A stretch of 64,000 nt of DNA from Pseudisothecium myosuroides. Lineage: Eukaryota > Streptophyta > Bryopsida > Hypnales > Lembophyllaceae. The notes beneath the pieces are model-generated. The model had not been told where the DNA came from and did not search any database. It saw only the letters and a list, made by a program, of their open reading frames with translations. The translations under genes and the position numbers were made by a program. The stretch spans positions 21,787,452 to 21,851,451 of the forward strand of contig OX637294.1 of NCBI GenBank assembly GCA_951799445.1, read 5' to 3'. Shown piece after piece: positions 22,536-34,382 of this stretch. Every line of letters begins with the position of its first letter. Position 1 is the first letter of the stretch.

Positions 22536-23549
22536 CTGCAGGGAAACACAATTTCAACTAGTCAATTTGTAATTTCCCCCTTATTCCTCGCACCAAAATA
22601 TATCGTTACAGTATTCATATCCTACGATCTTAATCATTTTCCAACCAATTTATTATAAATCAAGACCGAGTCTTTTTTGCAGTGTTGTTTAGATTGTGTT
22701 TAGATTCAATATGATCATGGCAGTTTGTCGTGGAATTTCAAGCAACTATTCAGATCATGCATGGTCCTCTATACAGGACTCACCAATGTCTAGTGTAGCA
22801 CAACGACTAAATGATTTTTGGACGGTGTTTGTTTCATTTTTCGTGATGACCACGGCAATTCCATACGAAATTGCAATTCACTCCTCCAGTAGTTGCGTGG
22901 GACTCACTCTTTACTATTTTCAAACTATCGGCTCGGATCAAGCTAGTAATTGGACATAGTCTATATAGATTGTTATAATATTTTCTTATGGTCATGTATC
23001 ATGACGCGTCATACTCCTAAGAAAATTTTCTAAAATTTTGACTTGCCCCTTTTCATCTCTGCGAGCGTCGTATATTTTCATACTCGACACTATCCTCTGC
23101 TCATTATGCCCAATTCGATGTGTAAGGCAACCCTAACTACATCTCAAAGACAAGTAAGAGGATTCTATCCTATGATCCTGATCTTCAGTCTCAGCCTTTA
23201 CATTAACCAAAAAGTGCAGATCTAAACATTCTCAATTAATCGTCTCAACAGAGTGTTCAACAACGCTCTCACAGCAATTTCAATTACACACGCAGTTTTC
23301 TGATTGCTTAAAATGGCCAATGGATAATTATATGCAAAAGTACACTTGTTAATTTTCGTCGTTATGTACAATATTGAATTTAGGTGTAGATTTACGTTCA
23401 GTACAAAGTCGTGCAAGACTTTGCGATGTTTACAGAAAATGGCCAATGGAATTGACATTCCCTTTCAAATTAAACACTTGTGAAATCTGTTCAACACTGA
23501 ACATCCATGTCTACTGCAAAGCACGCAAGTGACAAAATAGAAGACTTAC
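22536..23549 (-). other. Predicted intron in the 5' untranslated region of the F-box gene
   Basis: A donor GTAAGTC at 23549 downward and an acceptor TTTCCCTGCAG abutting the ATG are both conserved in the second copy (54034 and 53552). The two introns differ greatly in length (~1014 and ~483 nt). The ORF at 22696-22959 on the other strand is not supported. Confidence 0.5.
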
Positions 23550-24600
23550 AGTGATAACAGGTCGAGTCTGATCGCAGTCCTAGCTGCAGCTCCACTTGGG
23601 TCAATCGGCGAATGCGATTCCAGTGCTCCAGTGTCAACTGTTGCTGAAGCATGCCTCGACTTTGAGAACCGATCGAGACTTGTTGTCTTGCTAGCTAGCT
23701 ACCAAATTCAATTGAACTCTCGAACAACTCATGGGTTGAATCCCTGAAGCAAGTGCAATGCGAGCGATGAAAGCTATCATAAGTCGATTGGACTCAGATC
23801 CGGAAGGTGAATTCTCAGCCGAGTGCTATATATATATATTAATTATGACTCACACATGCAGGAGCTGTGTTTCCTGATAGTTCAAGAGTGCGAGTTACTG
23901 CAGTCATATAAATTACTGCACCTGCTGCATGAAGCACGAGATCACCGACCTAGGCGAGGGCGGTGTGGCATGGGCCGAATGAACCGCCCCTCTTCTCATC
24001 CCCTGAAGAAAACACTGGAATTACTTAGTTGCCACTCATGATAAAAATTTGAAAATTTTGAACGCATATTGCAATCAAAGGCCCCAAATTAGCAAGATGA
24101 GGTGTAGAAGACAAATTAATCAAACACAGAATAGAAGATCTTTTTCTTTGTATGCACCCCTCGAATGTCTTCGGGAGAACGAGCGATCCAGGGGGTCGGT
24201 TCAATTCACGCCGGGTGGCGATGGCAGACTTTCAGTTTGTTTCCAAAATATCAAGAGGCTTTAACGGATATTTTGGTCTCGAAAGCTGGTATCCTAGGAC
24301 TCTACCCTTCTGTAGATTTTGCAATTGGAGTATTGGACCCGTGCTGTAACTTAGACTTGTGTCATAGAGCATTAGAGCCCCCCAAGCAAATGGGAGTTCT
24401 GCGCAATTTCTGTACAGACAAAGAAACTTTCCTGGAAATTTCTTAGTGAAGGACTCCGTGTAAGGGTTCACGGAATGCGGGTCAACGTGGCGGTTTTGCC
24501 TCACCCTTTGCATGCTCTCCACGTGGCGGTACGTCCGCCTCGGTTGATGAATCGGTGGGATCCGTGAGTCGGTTGATGAATGTTTTGATATTTCGGTTTG
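23550..24600 (-). promoter_or_regulatory. 5' exon and upstream region of the F-box gene
   Basis: Homologous to 1-670, 54035-54735 and partly 41030-41310. Shared words include CCTAGCTGCAGCT, GGACTCAGATCCGGAA, TGTAGATTTT and TACGTCCGCCTCGGTT. Conservation over ~1 kb in several copies means that the promoter was duplicated with the gene. No TATA box can be chosen with confidence. A dispersed-repeat copy (inverted) sits inside at about 24040-24210. Confidence 0.5.
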
Positions 24601-24681
24601 ATTTGTTTCCAAAAGAAAAACATGATTTGATGTTTCCCAATTGAAATAAAAAATAAAAAATTGCAAAATGAATTAATGTCA

Positions 24682-24850
24682 TTAACCCTTAAATGCCGAA
24701 GTGGATGTTTTGTCGCCGATGAATGACAAGAGAGTCTCCTATGTAGGACAGAAGTGCAACTAGTCATCTTCCAAATTTTGTGCAGAAAGGGAAGATCATG
24801 AATAGTAGTTTGACCTCCAGTGAACAATTTTGAGTTTTTCAAAGAAGATG
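24682..24850. mobile_element. Short TTAA MITE, incomplete
   Basis: It starts TTAACCCTTAAATGCCGAAG. The interior shares TGTAGGACAGAAGTGCAACT and GGGAAGATC words with 11754-12199 and 48510-48980. The right end is not recognisable. TTAACCCTTAAAA at 25284 could belong to it or to another element. Confidence 0.45.
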
Positions 24851-25899
24851 ATGTCATCCGATGCCAAAAAGGCTGATTTCTACACAATGTTAGGAGCATT
24901 CATTTTGCTCAATGTCAGTTTTTAGAGCAACCCCACTGTATGGCCGAACTTGAAATACTCTCTCACGACACACACGCCAAGTGCAATTTGATGCCCGGCC
25001 ACTTCAAAAAGTAGTGAGGGTATGGGCAACTAGTGAGTCTTGGCCGTGGCTCGCTAAGCCATTTAATAATTCATGTGAACCCATGTGTTGAAAAGTTTTC
25101 TTTCAATAGTGCCAAAGATTTTCTTCAAAATATTAAAATAATAGATATGAATGGACTTTTCATCGCTTGTTGAGTCTCCCCGTAGGGCCTTGACTCTTTA
25201 AAAAAAATTGTCTCTTGAATAAGGGACGCCAAACCTCTGTTTTGGCATCTTGATTTGTTCACAGAGCAGCTGTGGAGTTGTCCTTAACCCTTAAAAAACC
25301 TTGATCCTTTTTGAATTTTTGTACATTTTTACTTATATCTTTGTACAGAATATTAATTACCACAAGTTCATGAAATTGGTCATTGAAGAAGGTTGTCTTT
25401 TCAACATTCAAGTATTACATTAGATGAATGAGAAATTCATAACATTTAGTAGCATGCACTATCACTTCCTTGGCTTTACAGTAGATGGTGTGGAATATTC
25501 TACATTCAACAATACTTCAACAATAGCTACTAGTGGATAGGTGGAGGCTCAATGTAATGAGGGTAGGACACTAAATCCATCTTGCGAAGTCGACAATGTA
25601 GGGTGAATTTTGTGTTTTGCAAGGTAATTGTAAAAAGAAAGACTCCCCCTATTTTGTGTTGTGTTTCTATATTCTTTACTTCTCCAAACAAATTTGGAGC
25701 CTGTGATTGCAAATATGAATTCAAAATTTGCAAATTTTATCATACGTTACAATTAAAAAATTCATGTGTTCCCAAGGATAAATTGACCCTACATGGTCTA
25801 CTTTGTGGGACAGGTTTAGTGTCCTACATAATGAGGAGGGTGCATGAAGGTAAAAAAGTGAGCTTGAAGGCTATTGAATGTTATGTTCCACGTTGACTT
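24851..25899. other. Non-coding stretch with one dispersed-repeat copy
   Basis: No gene is recognised. The dispersed-repeat core described at 19138 recurs at about 25620-25745. The short ORFs on either strand overlap this repeat and are not called. Confidence 0.4.
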
Positions 25900-26256
25900 C
25901 ATCACAAAGTTTAGACCCTACGATTTGGCAACAATTATCATGCGCTTATCGTTGTTTCATGGGTTCGTACCATAATCGCACTAACTCAGTGTATTTTTAC
26001 GCACTGAATCAGTGCGAAAACAATGAATATCAATAGCGTACGGTTTATGTACTTTAACTATACAATTGTTGTGTTAAAACTGCACAGCAATCATATAGTT
26101 AAAGTACATAAACCGTACGCTATTGATATTCATTGTTTTCGCACTGATTCAGTGCGTAAAAATACACTGAGTCAATGCGATTATAGTACGAACCCATGAA
26201 ACAACGATAACCGCACGATAATTGTTGCCGAATCGTAGTGTCTAAACTTTGTGATG
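25900..26256. repeat. 357-bp near-perfect hairpin (foldback element)
   Basis: The left arm, about 25900-26072 (CATCACAAAGTTTAGAC ... ACTTTAACTATA), is the reverse complement of about 26090-26256 with only a few mismatches. The loop is short. Each arm contains its own smaller palindrome, CGCACTGATTCAGTGCG or near it. GTTGA occurs just outside both ends but its placement is ambiguous. No ORF is seen. It looks like a single-copy MITE or foldback in this window. Confidence 0.85.
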
Positions 26257-26298
26257 TTGAAAAGAGATCCACCTAGGCGTTGCGCACTTTGTCATACT

Positions 26299-27240
26299 TT
26301 AACCCCTAAAAGCCCGTTGTCCCTTCGGGGGACAAATGCGTTTTCGAGCACGTACCTACGGGCTGAAATTGTGTTCTGATTTTTTGAATTTTTTTTTGGA
26401 GATAGAAAAACTGATAAGCTTTGTGGGAATATAATTTTTTCTCAATCGGTGCCTGGGAAAAAAAGTTATGACCAAATAAGCTCAAAACAGGGGACGAGGG
26501 GCAGCTCGGGCAGCAAAAAAAAAATGGACAAAAATTTGAATTTTTTTTTTTTAATATTTTTTTTCTGATAAATTACGTTTTTGCCTATCTAGAAAGCTTT
26601 GATTCATTTCATTTGGATATGTTATGAGAAAGTTATGGACATTCTTGTTTTTTGGGCAGTTTGAGCATCTTCTTGAAAAAAATAACTTGTAGGACTCATT
26701 TCTGAATGCAATTTTTCAAATTTTTCAAAATTTTTTTTTTGGCATGGTTTAGTTTACTTGCTAGAACAATCTCACCATTGGAATTAGTGCATTTTAATTC
26801 CATCTAAGAGATATTAATATTTTAGATTTTCCTTCTATCTCATACCTACTTTTACTTAACAATTTTTTTAAGGATGAAAATTAAGTTTTTTTGAGTTTCT
26901 TTTTTTTTCCTAGACTCTCAACTCAACTCTCCACTATAAAGATTTAAAGCTCAAAACGCTGTAGTGCAAAAATTTTAAGTTAAAAATGTTTAAAGTCAAA
27001 AAATCTGGTCCCGCAATATGCTGAAAAACTTGTTTTTTCCACTTTAAATGCAGATATCTTGCAATCTGTGCGGTCAAAAATTCTGAAATTTTTTCCACAC
27101 ATTCTCATACCAATTAGGTGTAAGATCGTACGGTTAGATGTGAAAAAAAAACAATTTTAATTTTTTTTACTTTTTGCTATAGAAATGGCAGTTTTAAGTG
27201 TTTTTTGGCAGAAAAAAGACCTTGGGCCTTTAGGGGTTAA
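26299..27240. mobile_element. TTAA-flanked element, ~940 bp
   Basis: It opens TTAACCCCTAAAAGCCC and closes GGGCCTTTAGGGGTTAA. It is near-identical over its length to 41836-42777 and to the truncated copy at 63314-64000. Interior hallmarks are a CCCTTCGGGGGACAAATGCG hairpin near the left end, ATGAGAAAGTTATGGACATT, and a right-hand stretch GAAATGGCAGTTTTAAGTG. There is no coding capacity. Confidence 0.85.
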
Positions 27241-27267
27241 TTAGTTTGGGGATAGGAACTTGCAAAG

Positions 27268-27598
27268 TAAAGTAGGAGGTCCATAAATTGCTCTTCCAAG
27301 AGCTAAAACTGATTTTGGGGGAAGTGAAACATCTTGAAATATTTTTCAGTAAATTTTCTTCAAAAGACAAGTGCAATTGGCATCTAACCCAAGTCATTTC
27401 ATATTTTTTGGAGCTTTTTGGAATTAGGTATGAAAACTTGAAGTTGAAATGACATAGGGCTCTAAAATTGCCCACCTCCTAAAATGTACATTGTTTGTAC
27501 ATTGCTGAAGGCTACAAAAAAGCAACATGTACAAGTAGTGTACATTTTAGGAGGTGGATAATTTTAGAGCCTCTACGCTTTTAGAACCTCCTACTTTA
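27268..27598. mobile_element. TAAGGTAGGAGG-family element with nested hairpin
   Basis: The ends are TAAAGTAGGAGGTCC and GAACCTCCTACTTTA (one mismatch between arms). Between about 27459 and 27575 lies a smaller inverted repeat with arms GGCTCTAAAATTGCCCACC and the near-complement ending TTTTAGAGCC. It resembles a second element nested inside the first. Confidence 0.65.
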
Positions 27599-28882
27599 GA
27601 CCAACTTTTGTATGCTTTTTGTGGACCACAGTAAATTTTACACATTGCAATTCTTCATTGGCATTAAGAAGCTAAGCTATCGGAGATAGATTTGTCTAAA
27701 GTAGACCCATGAGCCTTTCAAGGTTGGGCCAATTTTTTTTCTTATGCTTGTCATGGATGTAAAAATTTGCCCCCTATTATTGATTGTCAATTTTGTATTT
27801 TATGCCTTCTAAACCATAGTTGTAAGTTAGGGTTGGTGAAAAATAATTCAAAAAATAAATGCCAAAAAATTACTTTTGAAAAAAAATTGTAAAAAAAAAG
27901 AATATTGACAAAAGTTCTATTTCTAGCATTTGTTGAACCTTATTTTTGGCAGAGAGGTGCCGACCTTGCCCTACACTTACAATAATAGGTATTCTTATCT
28001 TATTATTATCCTGGAAGATTGCCTAAGAGATTAAAAGTGTACTTTAGAAGGCCAAATAGTCTTTCTCATATTGACAAATGGATGATTTTCATCCATTTTT
28101 TTTTTGTGCAACTTTATTATTGTTATTTCCACATCATTGAGTTTAATTTCAAGCCATACTTGTTTTTCTAGATTTTATATGGTATATATTATCAAAAAAT
28201 CAAAACATCTTTCAAATGTATTTGAATATTTTGAGCTTTTATTTCCTTCAAACTTCTGACATTTAAATGATTCAATATTTGCTTTTGAGCAAAACCAACA
28301 AAATGAAGATTTTGAAGTCTCGTTTCTATTCCACTTGAAAATATTGGAAAAATCCTAAACATGAGTACTTTATTAAAATTGGACATTGAGGATCTATCAC
28401 CACATTTCTAAATAGACAGTGACTAGAATTTTTCTTTATATTATAATGTTCTATACTATAATGTACTTCTATCATAAGTTTTTATAATTTTAAAAGCATG
28501 TTTTGTATTCAATTTGAAGTTTCTTCATTTTTTCTTTAAATACTCATGATGATTTAAAATCTTCACAAAAAAACCTCATAGTGGATACAAAGTGGAGGAC
28601 TACAAGAACTATAGATCCAAATCAACAGATTATTGTCCAAATCAACAAAAAAGTGTTCCAAATCAACGCGACCAAATCAACAAAAAAATTGAATTTTCTA
28701 GTAGTGCTAGAGTTCCGTTCATTAGGTTTAATTGTTTTTAAGTGATGACCACTCCAATCCTTGATGTTGAAATTGTACAATTGCTACAACGGGGAGAATT
28801 ATACATACAAATCATAGTAAACAAAATGTGTCCATGGTAAAAACATGAACCAATTAAGGTCAAACCATCCATAGCCGATCAC
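27599..28882. other. Non-coding stretch
   Basis: No gene or clear element is seen up to about 28740. The last ~140 bases (ACTCCAATCCTTGATGTTGA onward) match 62745-62882, the paralogous block. Confidence 0.4.
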
Positions 28883-29814
28883 TTAACCCCTAAAGTCACA
28901 AGGCCTTTTTTCCATCAAAAACTAGTCAAAACTGCCCTTTCTATAGCAATGAGCAAAAAACTAAAAAAAATGTTTTTTTTGCATATCTAACCATAGGAAC
29001 TTGTACTACACTAGTCTAAGAATGTGTAGAAGAAATTTCAAAAACTTTGACCGTGTAGATTGCAAGATACTTGCATTTACAGTGAAAGAAACAAGTTTTT
29101 TTACAAGTTGCTCAACTACATTTTTTGGCTTTGAACCTTCTTAAGTTAGAATTTTTGCTCTACTAATTTTGAATTTCTAATTTTATATAATGAATTATTG
29201 ATTTGAGAGTCTAGGAAAAAAATTCAAAACAAAAACACTTAGGTTTTACTCATTAAAAAATTGTTAGGTAGAAGTAGATTCAATTTTGAAGGAAAAACTA
29301 AACTGTTAATAGCTCTAAGATGGAGTTGAAACAAAATAATCCCAACGGGAAGATTGGTCTAGCAAGCAAACTTAACCCTATCTAATAATGTTTTTTGAAA
29401 AATTATAAAAATTGCATTCAAAATTGCATTCTATAATTTTTTTTCAAGAAGATGCTTAGATTGCCCCAAATACAAGATTGTCCATAACTTTCTCATTATT
29501 AGTCCAAATAAAATGAATCAAAGCTCCAAATGTAGACAAAAATATAATATATGAAAAATAAAATTTCAAAATTTTTAATTTAAAGTTTTTCTAAGGATTT
29601 TTTTTCTGCCCGCTGAATTAAAAAAAGTGCTTTTTGTGCCAAAACTTTTGCTCCCGGCGGGCACCAATTGAAATAAAAATTATATTTTTGGAAAGCTAAT
29701 ATGCTTTTCTATGTTTACAAAAAAAGTCAAAAAATCATAACAAATATTGAAACTGAAGAAGCCTACCCGAAATCCATTTTGTCCCATGGGGGACTTTGGG
29801 ACTTTAGGGGTTAA
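28883..29814. mobile_element. TTAA-flanked element, inverted orientation
   Basis: The ends are TTAACCCCTAAAGTC and GGACTTTAGGGGTTAA. The paralogous sequence at 62870-62895 reads GATCACTTAAGGGATTCTGG, an unoccupied site. Here the same flanks (GATCAC and GGGATCCTGG) surround the element with TTAA on both sides. This is the clearest proof of TTAA duplication in the window. Confidence 0.9.
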
Positions 29815-30342
29815 GGGATCCTGGGATAGATCATCAGTAGCATGAAGCAATGCAAATTTTTTTTCCCATGTAGGAAGATAGGAAATATGGGGATTACAAA
29901 TTTTTCTTGATTTTATTCCCAAAATTGAAATTACTATGAATTTTGGGAGCCAAAAAGTGTTCAATATCCATAGCCAATGTCTAAACTCTTCCAATTATGA
30001 TCATTCAAGAACTACTTTCCTGCTCACTACTTCCTTTTTTGCTCACTGCTTTGGGACATGTGTCATGACCTCTTAGTCCCAACCTTTAAAAGGAAAAAAA
30101 GACATTTCAATTAGAAATTTGTTCAAGCCCTTAGATATGGAACTCACATATTATACGTAGGGGTCATCGGTATTAAAACAGCTTAGAGGACGGCTTTTAC
30201 AAAAATTATATCAAATTAAAAAGACCAAAAAGTTAGGTGGAAACTAAATTTGAAAAAATTAAATGTATGAAATATTGGATTGCATACATATTAGGGAAAA
30301 GCTCACAATGTATATGAAGAATTGAAACACCTATTCATGGTT
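29815..30342. other. Duplicated non-coding block (paralogous to 62887-63110 and 41809-42936)
   Basis: No gene is seen. It holds GCTCACTGCTTTGGGACATG in common with 63041-63060. From 30145 it matches the flanks of the TTAA element at 41836-42777, whose unoccupied site is TATTAAAACA at 30171-30180. Confidence 0.6.
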
Positions 30343-31440
30343 TTAACCCCCTGACTATGTTTTAACTAAAAATGCTCAAAAGCTGCCATTTTTAGCACAA
30401 GTAAGGTAGGAGGCTCAAACTCCAACTGGGCAGTAAAAGCAAACATGACTCAGAGGTACATTTTGCTTTCTTCAATGTACCAACTATGCACATTTTAGGA
30501 GGTGGTCGCTTTTGATGACTACAAATGACTACTTTTTTTCAACTTAAAAAATTTGTAACTATTTCCACAAAGGTCCAAAAAATATGAAATGATTGGGGTT
30601 AGATGTCAATTCCACTTGTCTTTCAAGGAAAATTTACTGAATTTTCTTTTAAGATGTTTAACCTCTTCCAAATTCAGTTCCAGGCCTTAGATGGTCCATT
30701 TATGAACCTTCTACCTTACTGAATTTTTGAAAAATAACTTTTTTTTTACATATGTAACTATAGGATCTTGTAGTATGCTGACTTGAGAACACTTGGTAAA
30801 AATTACAGAAATTTTCACATCAAGGATTGCAAGATAGCAACATTCATATTCACTGAAATCATTTTTTTGGCCCTGTGAAAAACAAGGCAACTGCACTTCA
30901 CAAGCTCACTTTTCTATGGAAAAATGTCCAAAATGGTAGTACTTCTTTGAATTCTTTTTCCTAGACAAGTTGGCTACATGCTTAAAAAATTTCAAATCAT
31001 TTGGAATTGTACAACATACACCAAAAAAATAGTAAATAGAAAGAAGTAGAGAATGATTCAAAATACAAAACTATTAAGGATTTAGTTACGAACTTGAAAA
31101 ATGCAAATCCAAATGGTTGCAATGTTGTAATAAACAATCTACTTCCTATGATTTTTTTTTTCACGTATTATCCATATATATATATAAACTCTAGAAAACC
31201 AGTTTCAAATTTTTGCTGTTGAAAAAAGTGATTTTTTTAATCTGTCCGGACTGCCCAGTTACAAAAAAAATAACATATTAAGCCATAACTTTTGACTCAT
31301 ATTTCCAAATGTCATGAAATTTAGTGCATATGAAAGATATTCTTTGTCCCCACCTTTTATTGAAATTTCAGCCTAAAATATGGAAATCTTCAGTCACGCG
31401 TACGTACTCAAAAATTGCATGCTAATCCCTTAGAGGTTAA
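30343..31440. mobile_element. TTAA-flanked element with a nested TAAGGTAGGAGG element
   Basis: The ends are TTAACCCCCTGAC and CCCTTAGAGGTTAA, diverged from the consensus. At 30402-30719 it contains an element opening TAAGGTAGGAGGCTC and closing GAACCTTCTACCTTAC. Outside that insertion the interior resembles 56430-57552 (words such as GCCCAGTTACAAAA and GTAGCCAACTT-type stretches). Confidence 0.65.
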
Positions 31441-31883
31441 AAAATCCATACAAGAAGTTCCCTGCAGTTAAAATTAAAATCCATTCATAATATTTTATTT
31501 TTAATTAATTTTTATTTATCAAAAAGCCTCAAAAGTTGGATAGCTTGTCCCATGATACATGTATTAAAAAATCTTATATAGTTAGATTTTTAATACTATT
31601 ATAGTCCTCAAACAATATTTGTTCATATATATAATTAGTTACATTTTTTGATTCCTTGTTATAAGGGCTACAAGAATTTTCTACATTAAAACAAATAATA
31701 TCCCTTGAAATTGGACTAAAATACATTATAAGTGATTATAATCAGGGCCTTATAATATGGAAGTTGTGTACTCGGGTTTTAGCCTTGGTAGGAAATAGCT
31801 GAACCCTACATGTGTGGGTCCCTGCTTGAGAAATGGGTGGTCTGACCTTATATGAACCACTATCAATGTTCCAACGAACATGA
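31441..31883. other. Duplicated non-coding block (paralogous to 43680-43860, 44780-44890 and 63130-63230)
   Basis: No gene is seen. CATGATACATGTATTAAAAA and neighbours match 43750-43775. GAAATGGGTGGTCTGACCTTA matches 63200-63216 with small changes. Confidence 0.5.
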
Positions 31884-32618
31884 GGGTGGTTGCATGAAAC
31901 ACTTGTACTATTTTCTGTCACATGTTGCATGCTAATTAGTTTTTTGGCTATAACTTTTGCATTTTGACTCTAAATGACTCAAAATTCATTGGCAAGGTAC
32001 TTATGATGACTATTACACACCTTGTCTAATTTTTTGGAATTTTTAAAAAATGTTTTACTATTTAATAATAGTCCCCAATTTTTTGTCACAAATGCCAATT
32101 TGGAGGTTTTTAGTAATATTTAGTACCCATAAAAACAAATTTGGAGCTGAAATTTGGTAGAGATGGTCTTCTAGTAGACTTGTAGCTACTATCCAAAGGA
32201 ATTCTAAAAATACTTAATTTTTATGTGGTGTAGAAGTCCCCAAAGTGAGCCTCTTTCTACTTGCATTTCGAAACATGTAAAAATTATTTTGGTGGTTTTT
32301 TGGTAGATGACCATCTCTATAGAGTTGCTAAAAATGGCCAATTTTTATTTTTTTAATGTAATTTTTTTCCGATTTTCTACTAATTAAAACATCAAAGTAT
32401 GTATTTTCTAGCAATTTGGCACTTTTCTAGTTCTCCTACTTAAAGAATTTTTCTATGCATTTCCTTTGGTGGTTACCTTCATCTTAAAGGTGTATATATT
32501 AGTCATATTTTTTAAATTTTTTAGAAATTATTTTTCTATTTTTAAAGTACTCAAGAAAAAAATCATGAGTACTATTGAAAACACAACAAAAATCGACAAG
32601 TGTTTCGTGCGATCACCC
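31884..32618. mobile_element. GGGTGGTTGC-ended MITE, ~735 bp
   Basis: The ends are GGGTGGTTGCATGAAACACT and an imperfect inverse, AGTGTTTCGTGCGATCACCC. ATGA (or CATGA) flanks both sides. The paralogous site near 63230 (GAACATAAATCAGATGG) is unoccupied. A second member is at 42937-43657. No ORF is seen. Confidence 0.75.
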
Positions 32619-32701
32619 ATGAATCAGATGGATTCGAAAATAGCGTGCTCATGTCAGGCCACTTGTGGCTGGCAGGCTTTGTATTACTTTCCTTTGCAAC
32701 C

Positions 32702-33017
32702 ATAACATTGTTAACGGGTCATCAAACTTCCCCCTGTCAAGAAGGTATAATCCTCCTTGGATGCCTGGGAGGGATTATAGTTTAAATGTCTTCAAATTCA
32801 TTAGCTGGTTCACTGCAAGCTTCTGTGAGCGCTTAGAGCTGTGAGTGGCTATACCAAAGTCTCAACAATGATTTCAACATGCTTGTGTCAGTGCGCGGAG
32901 CTCTGAATGGTTACTTAATAGTATGTTCAACAGTGATATCTGAACCTTCAACGCTGGAGGGCTTGCACTTCGTGGGGAAGCAAAAGGGAACCCCCCAGCG
33001 TTGCTGAATAATGTTAT
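32702..33017. mobile_element. ATAACATTG-ended MITE, ~316 bp
   Basis: It opens ATAACATTGTTAACGGG and closes AATAATGTTAT. The interior words GGATGCCTGGGAGGGATTAT and GCAAAAGGGAACCCCCC recur at 45781-46055 and 51052-51325. No clear target duplication is seen for this copy. Confidence 0.6.
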
Positions 33018-33127
33018 GACGAAATCCCGTTTCATTTGCAACAAAAAATAAAAAATAGAAATTGGCGTGCTCATCTCTTGATCAAGTCAACTGACTGTCC
33101 GCAAATTGGACAACTCAGAGAATATCG
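33018..33127. other. Left flank of the retrotransposon insertion
   Basis: About 110 bases of ordinary sequence, partly matching 63270-63313. It ends in TATCG. The far flank of the retrotransposon begins GATCG, a 4/5 match for the expected 5-bp duplication. Confidence 0.4.
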
Positions 33128-33347
33128 TGTTAAGAAACGTACTAGTGTGAACGCTCCCCATAATGCATGTTAGTTTAGTCAACAAAGTGTTTGATACTAT
33201 TTCCTAGCCAATACGGAGAGAGTACTATTGATCGTCTCTCTCTTTTTGTATATACTTCCATTCTTCTATGTTAGTGGTATTCTTTTCTCTTGCATACTTT
33301 GGTGTTTTATATGTTTTGAGCTTTTGTTTAGTTTATGATACTCAACA
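33128..33347 (+). repeat. 5' LTR of the Ty1/copia element
   Basis: 220 bp, TG...CA ended. Compared with the 3' LTR it differs at about three bases (CTCTTTTT/CTCCTTTT, TTCTATG/TTCAATG, TTTTGTTT/TTTTATTT). TGTATATACTT near 33246 may be the promoter TATA region. Confidence 0.95.
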
Positions 33348-34382
33348 CGTTATCAGCACGCTCTCATACTTTTGTTTTGAGTTCTTTAAGTTTTCAAACG
33401 TCCGATTTAGATTTATTTCTGGGGCTAGGAGGCTTTACAACCTCCCTGTTTTTATTTTCTGTTCCTCTCTGTTGTTGGGCCGCAGCTCCCCTCCGGCCAC
33501 ATCTCCCTGGCCCCCCCATCGCTTGCTCCTGGCTCTCTCTTTTCCCCCTGCCTGGCGTTTAACATCTCCCCGGCATCCTCTTCATTCTCCAACCCCAGAG
33601 CGACCTCCCTACAGCCCCGGCCTGCAACCCGCTTCCCGGCTCTCACTCCACCACCTTGGCCTCTCTGTACCCCTCCCTGCTCTCAGGCGCTCCGGCTTCA
33701 CCCGGTCTGCACTCTTCAAACCCCTTCCCCGTGAAGCCTTCTGTTTTTTTTTAGTTTATATTTTTTATTTCTCCTCGCCTCTTCCTTCCTCAACTTTTTT
33801 CCTTCTCCTCTTGCTTCCCTTCGCCTCCTGGTCACCATCTCCTTCCTTTCGAAGTTGCAACCTTCTAGCTCCACCACCATTCCAACTAATTTTTCAATTA
33901 TCTTCTATTTTTATTATTATTTTTAATTGACCTTTGACTTTTGATTTATATAGTTTCTTTATCTTTATCTTCAATTATTTCTTTATAATTATATTTTCTT
34001 TATCTTTATAAATAATTATCTTTATCTTTATCTTTAATCTTTATCTTTATTTATACTTTTACTTTTACTTTTACTTTTACTTTTTACTTTTTACTTTTAC
34101 TTTTTACTTTTACTTTTACTTTTTACTTTTACTTTTTACTTTTTACTTTTACTTTTTACTTTTACTTTTACTTTTTACTTTTACTTTTACTATTTACTAT
34201 TTATTATTTATTATTTTACTATTTTACTTTTTACTTTTATTTACTTTTATTTACTTTTATCTTTATCTTCATCTTATCTTTACCTTTATTTCTAATTTCA
34301 TCTTTATCTTTATCTTTCTATCCAAACCCTAATTTCCTTTTCAAACCCTAATTTCTCCCCAAAGCCATTTTCATTTTACAAC
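33348..34382 (+). other. Leader of the retrotransposon with pyrimidine-rich and TTTAC repeats
   Basis: It begins with the putative primer-binding site. 33475-33720 is C-rich and open in several frames by composition, so the 220-codon ORF at 33268-33930 is not taken as a gene. About 33950-34310 is a long array of CTTTTA/CTTTTTA/CTTTAT units, a microsatellite on one strand. gag starts at the ATG at 34383. Confidence 0.6.

Noticed and set aside
22696..22959. Plus-strand ORF inside the F-box 5' intron
   Set aside because: Not conserved in the paralogous intron and without a domain.
33268..33930. 220-codon open frame at the start of the retrotransposon
   Set aside because: It begins inside the LTR, is driven by C/T-rich composition and has no domain. 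The true gag starts at 34383.
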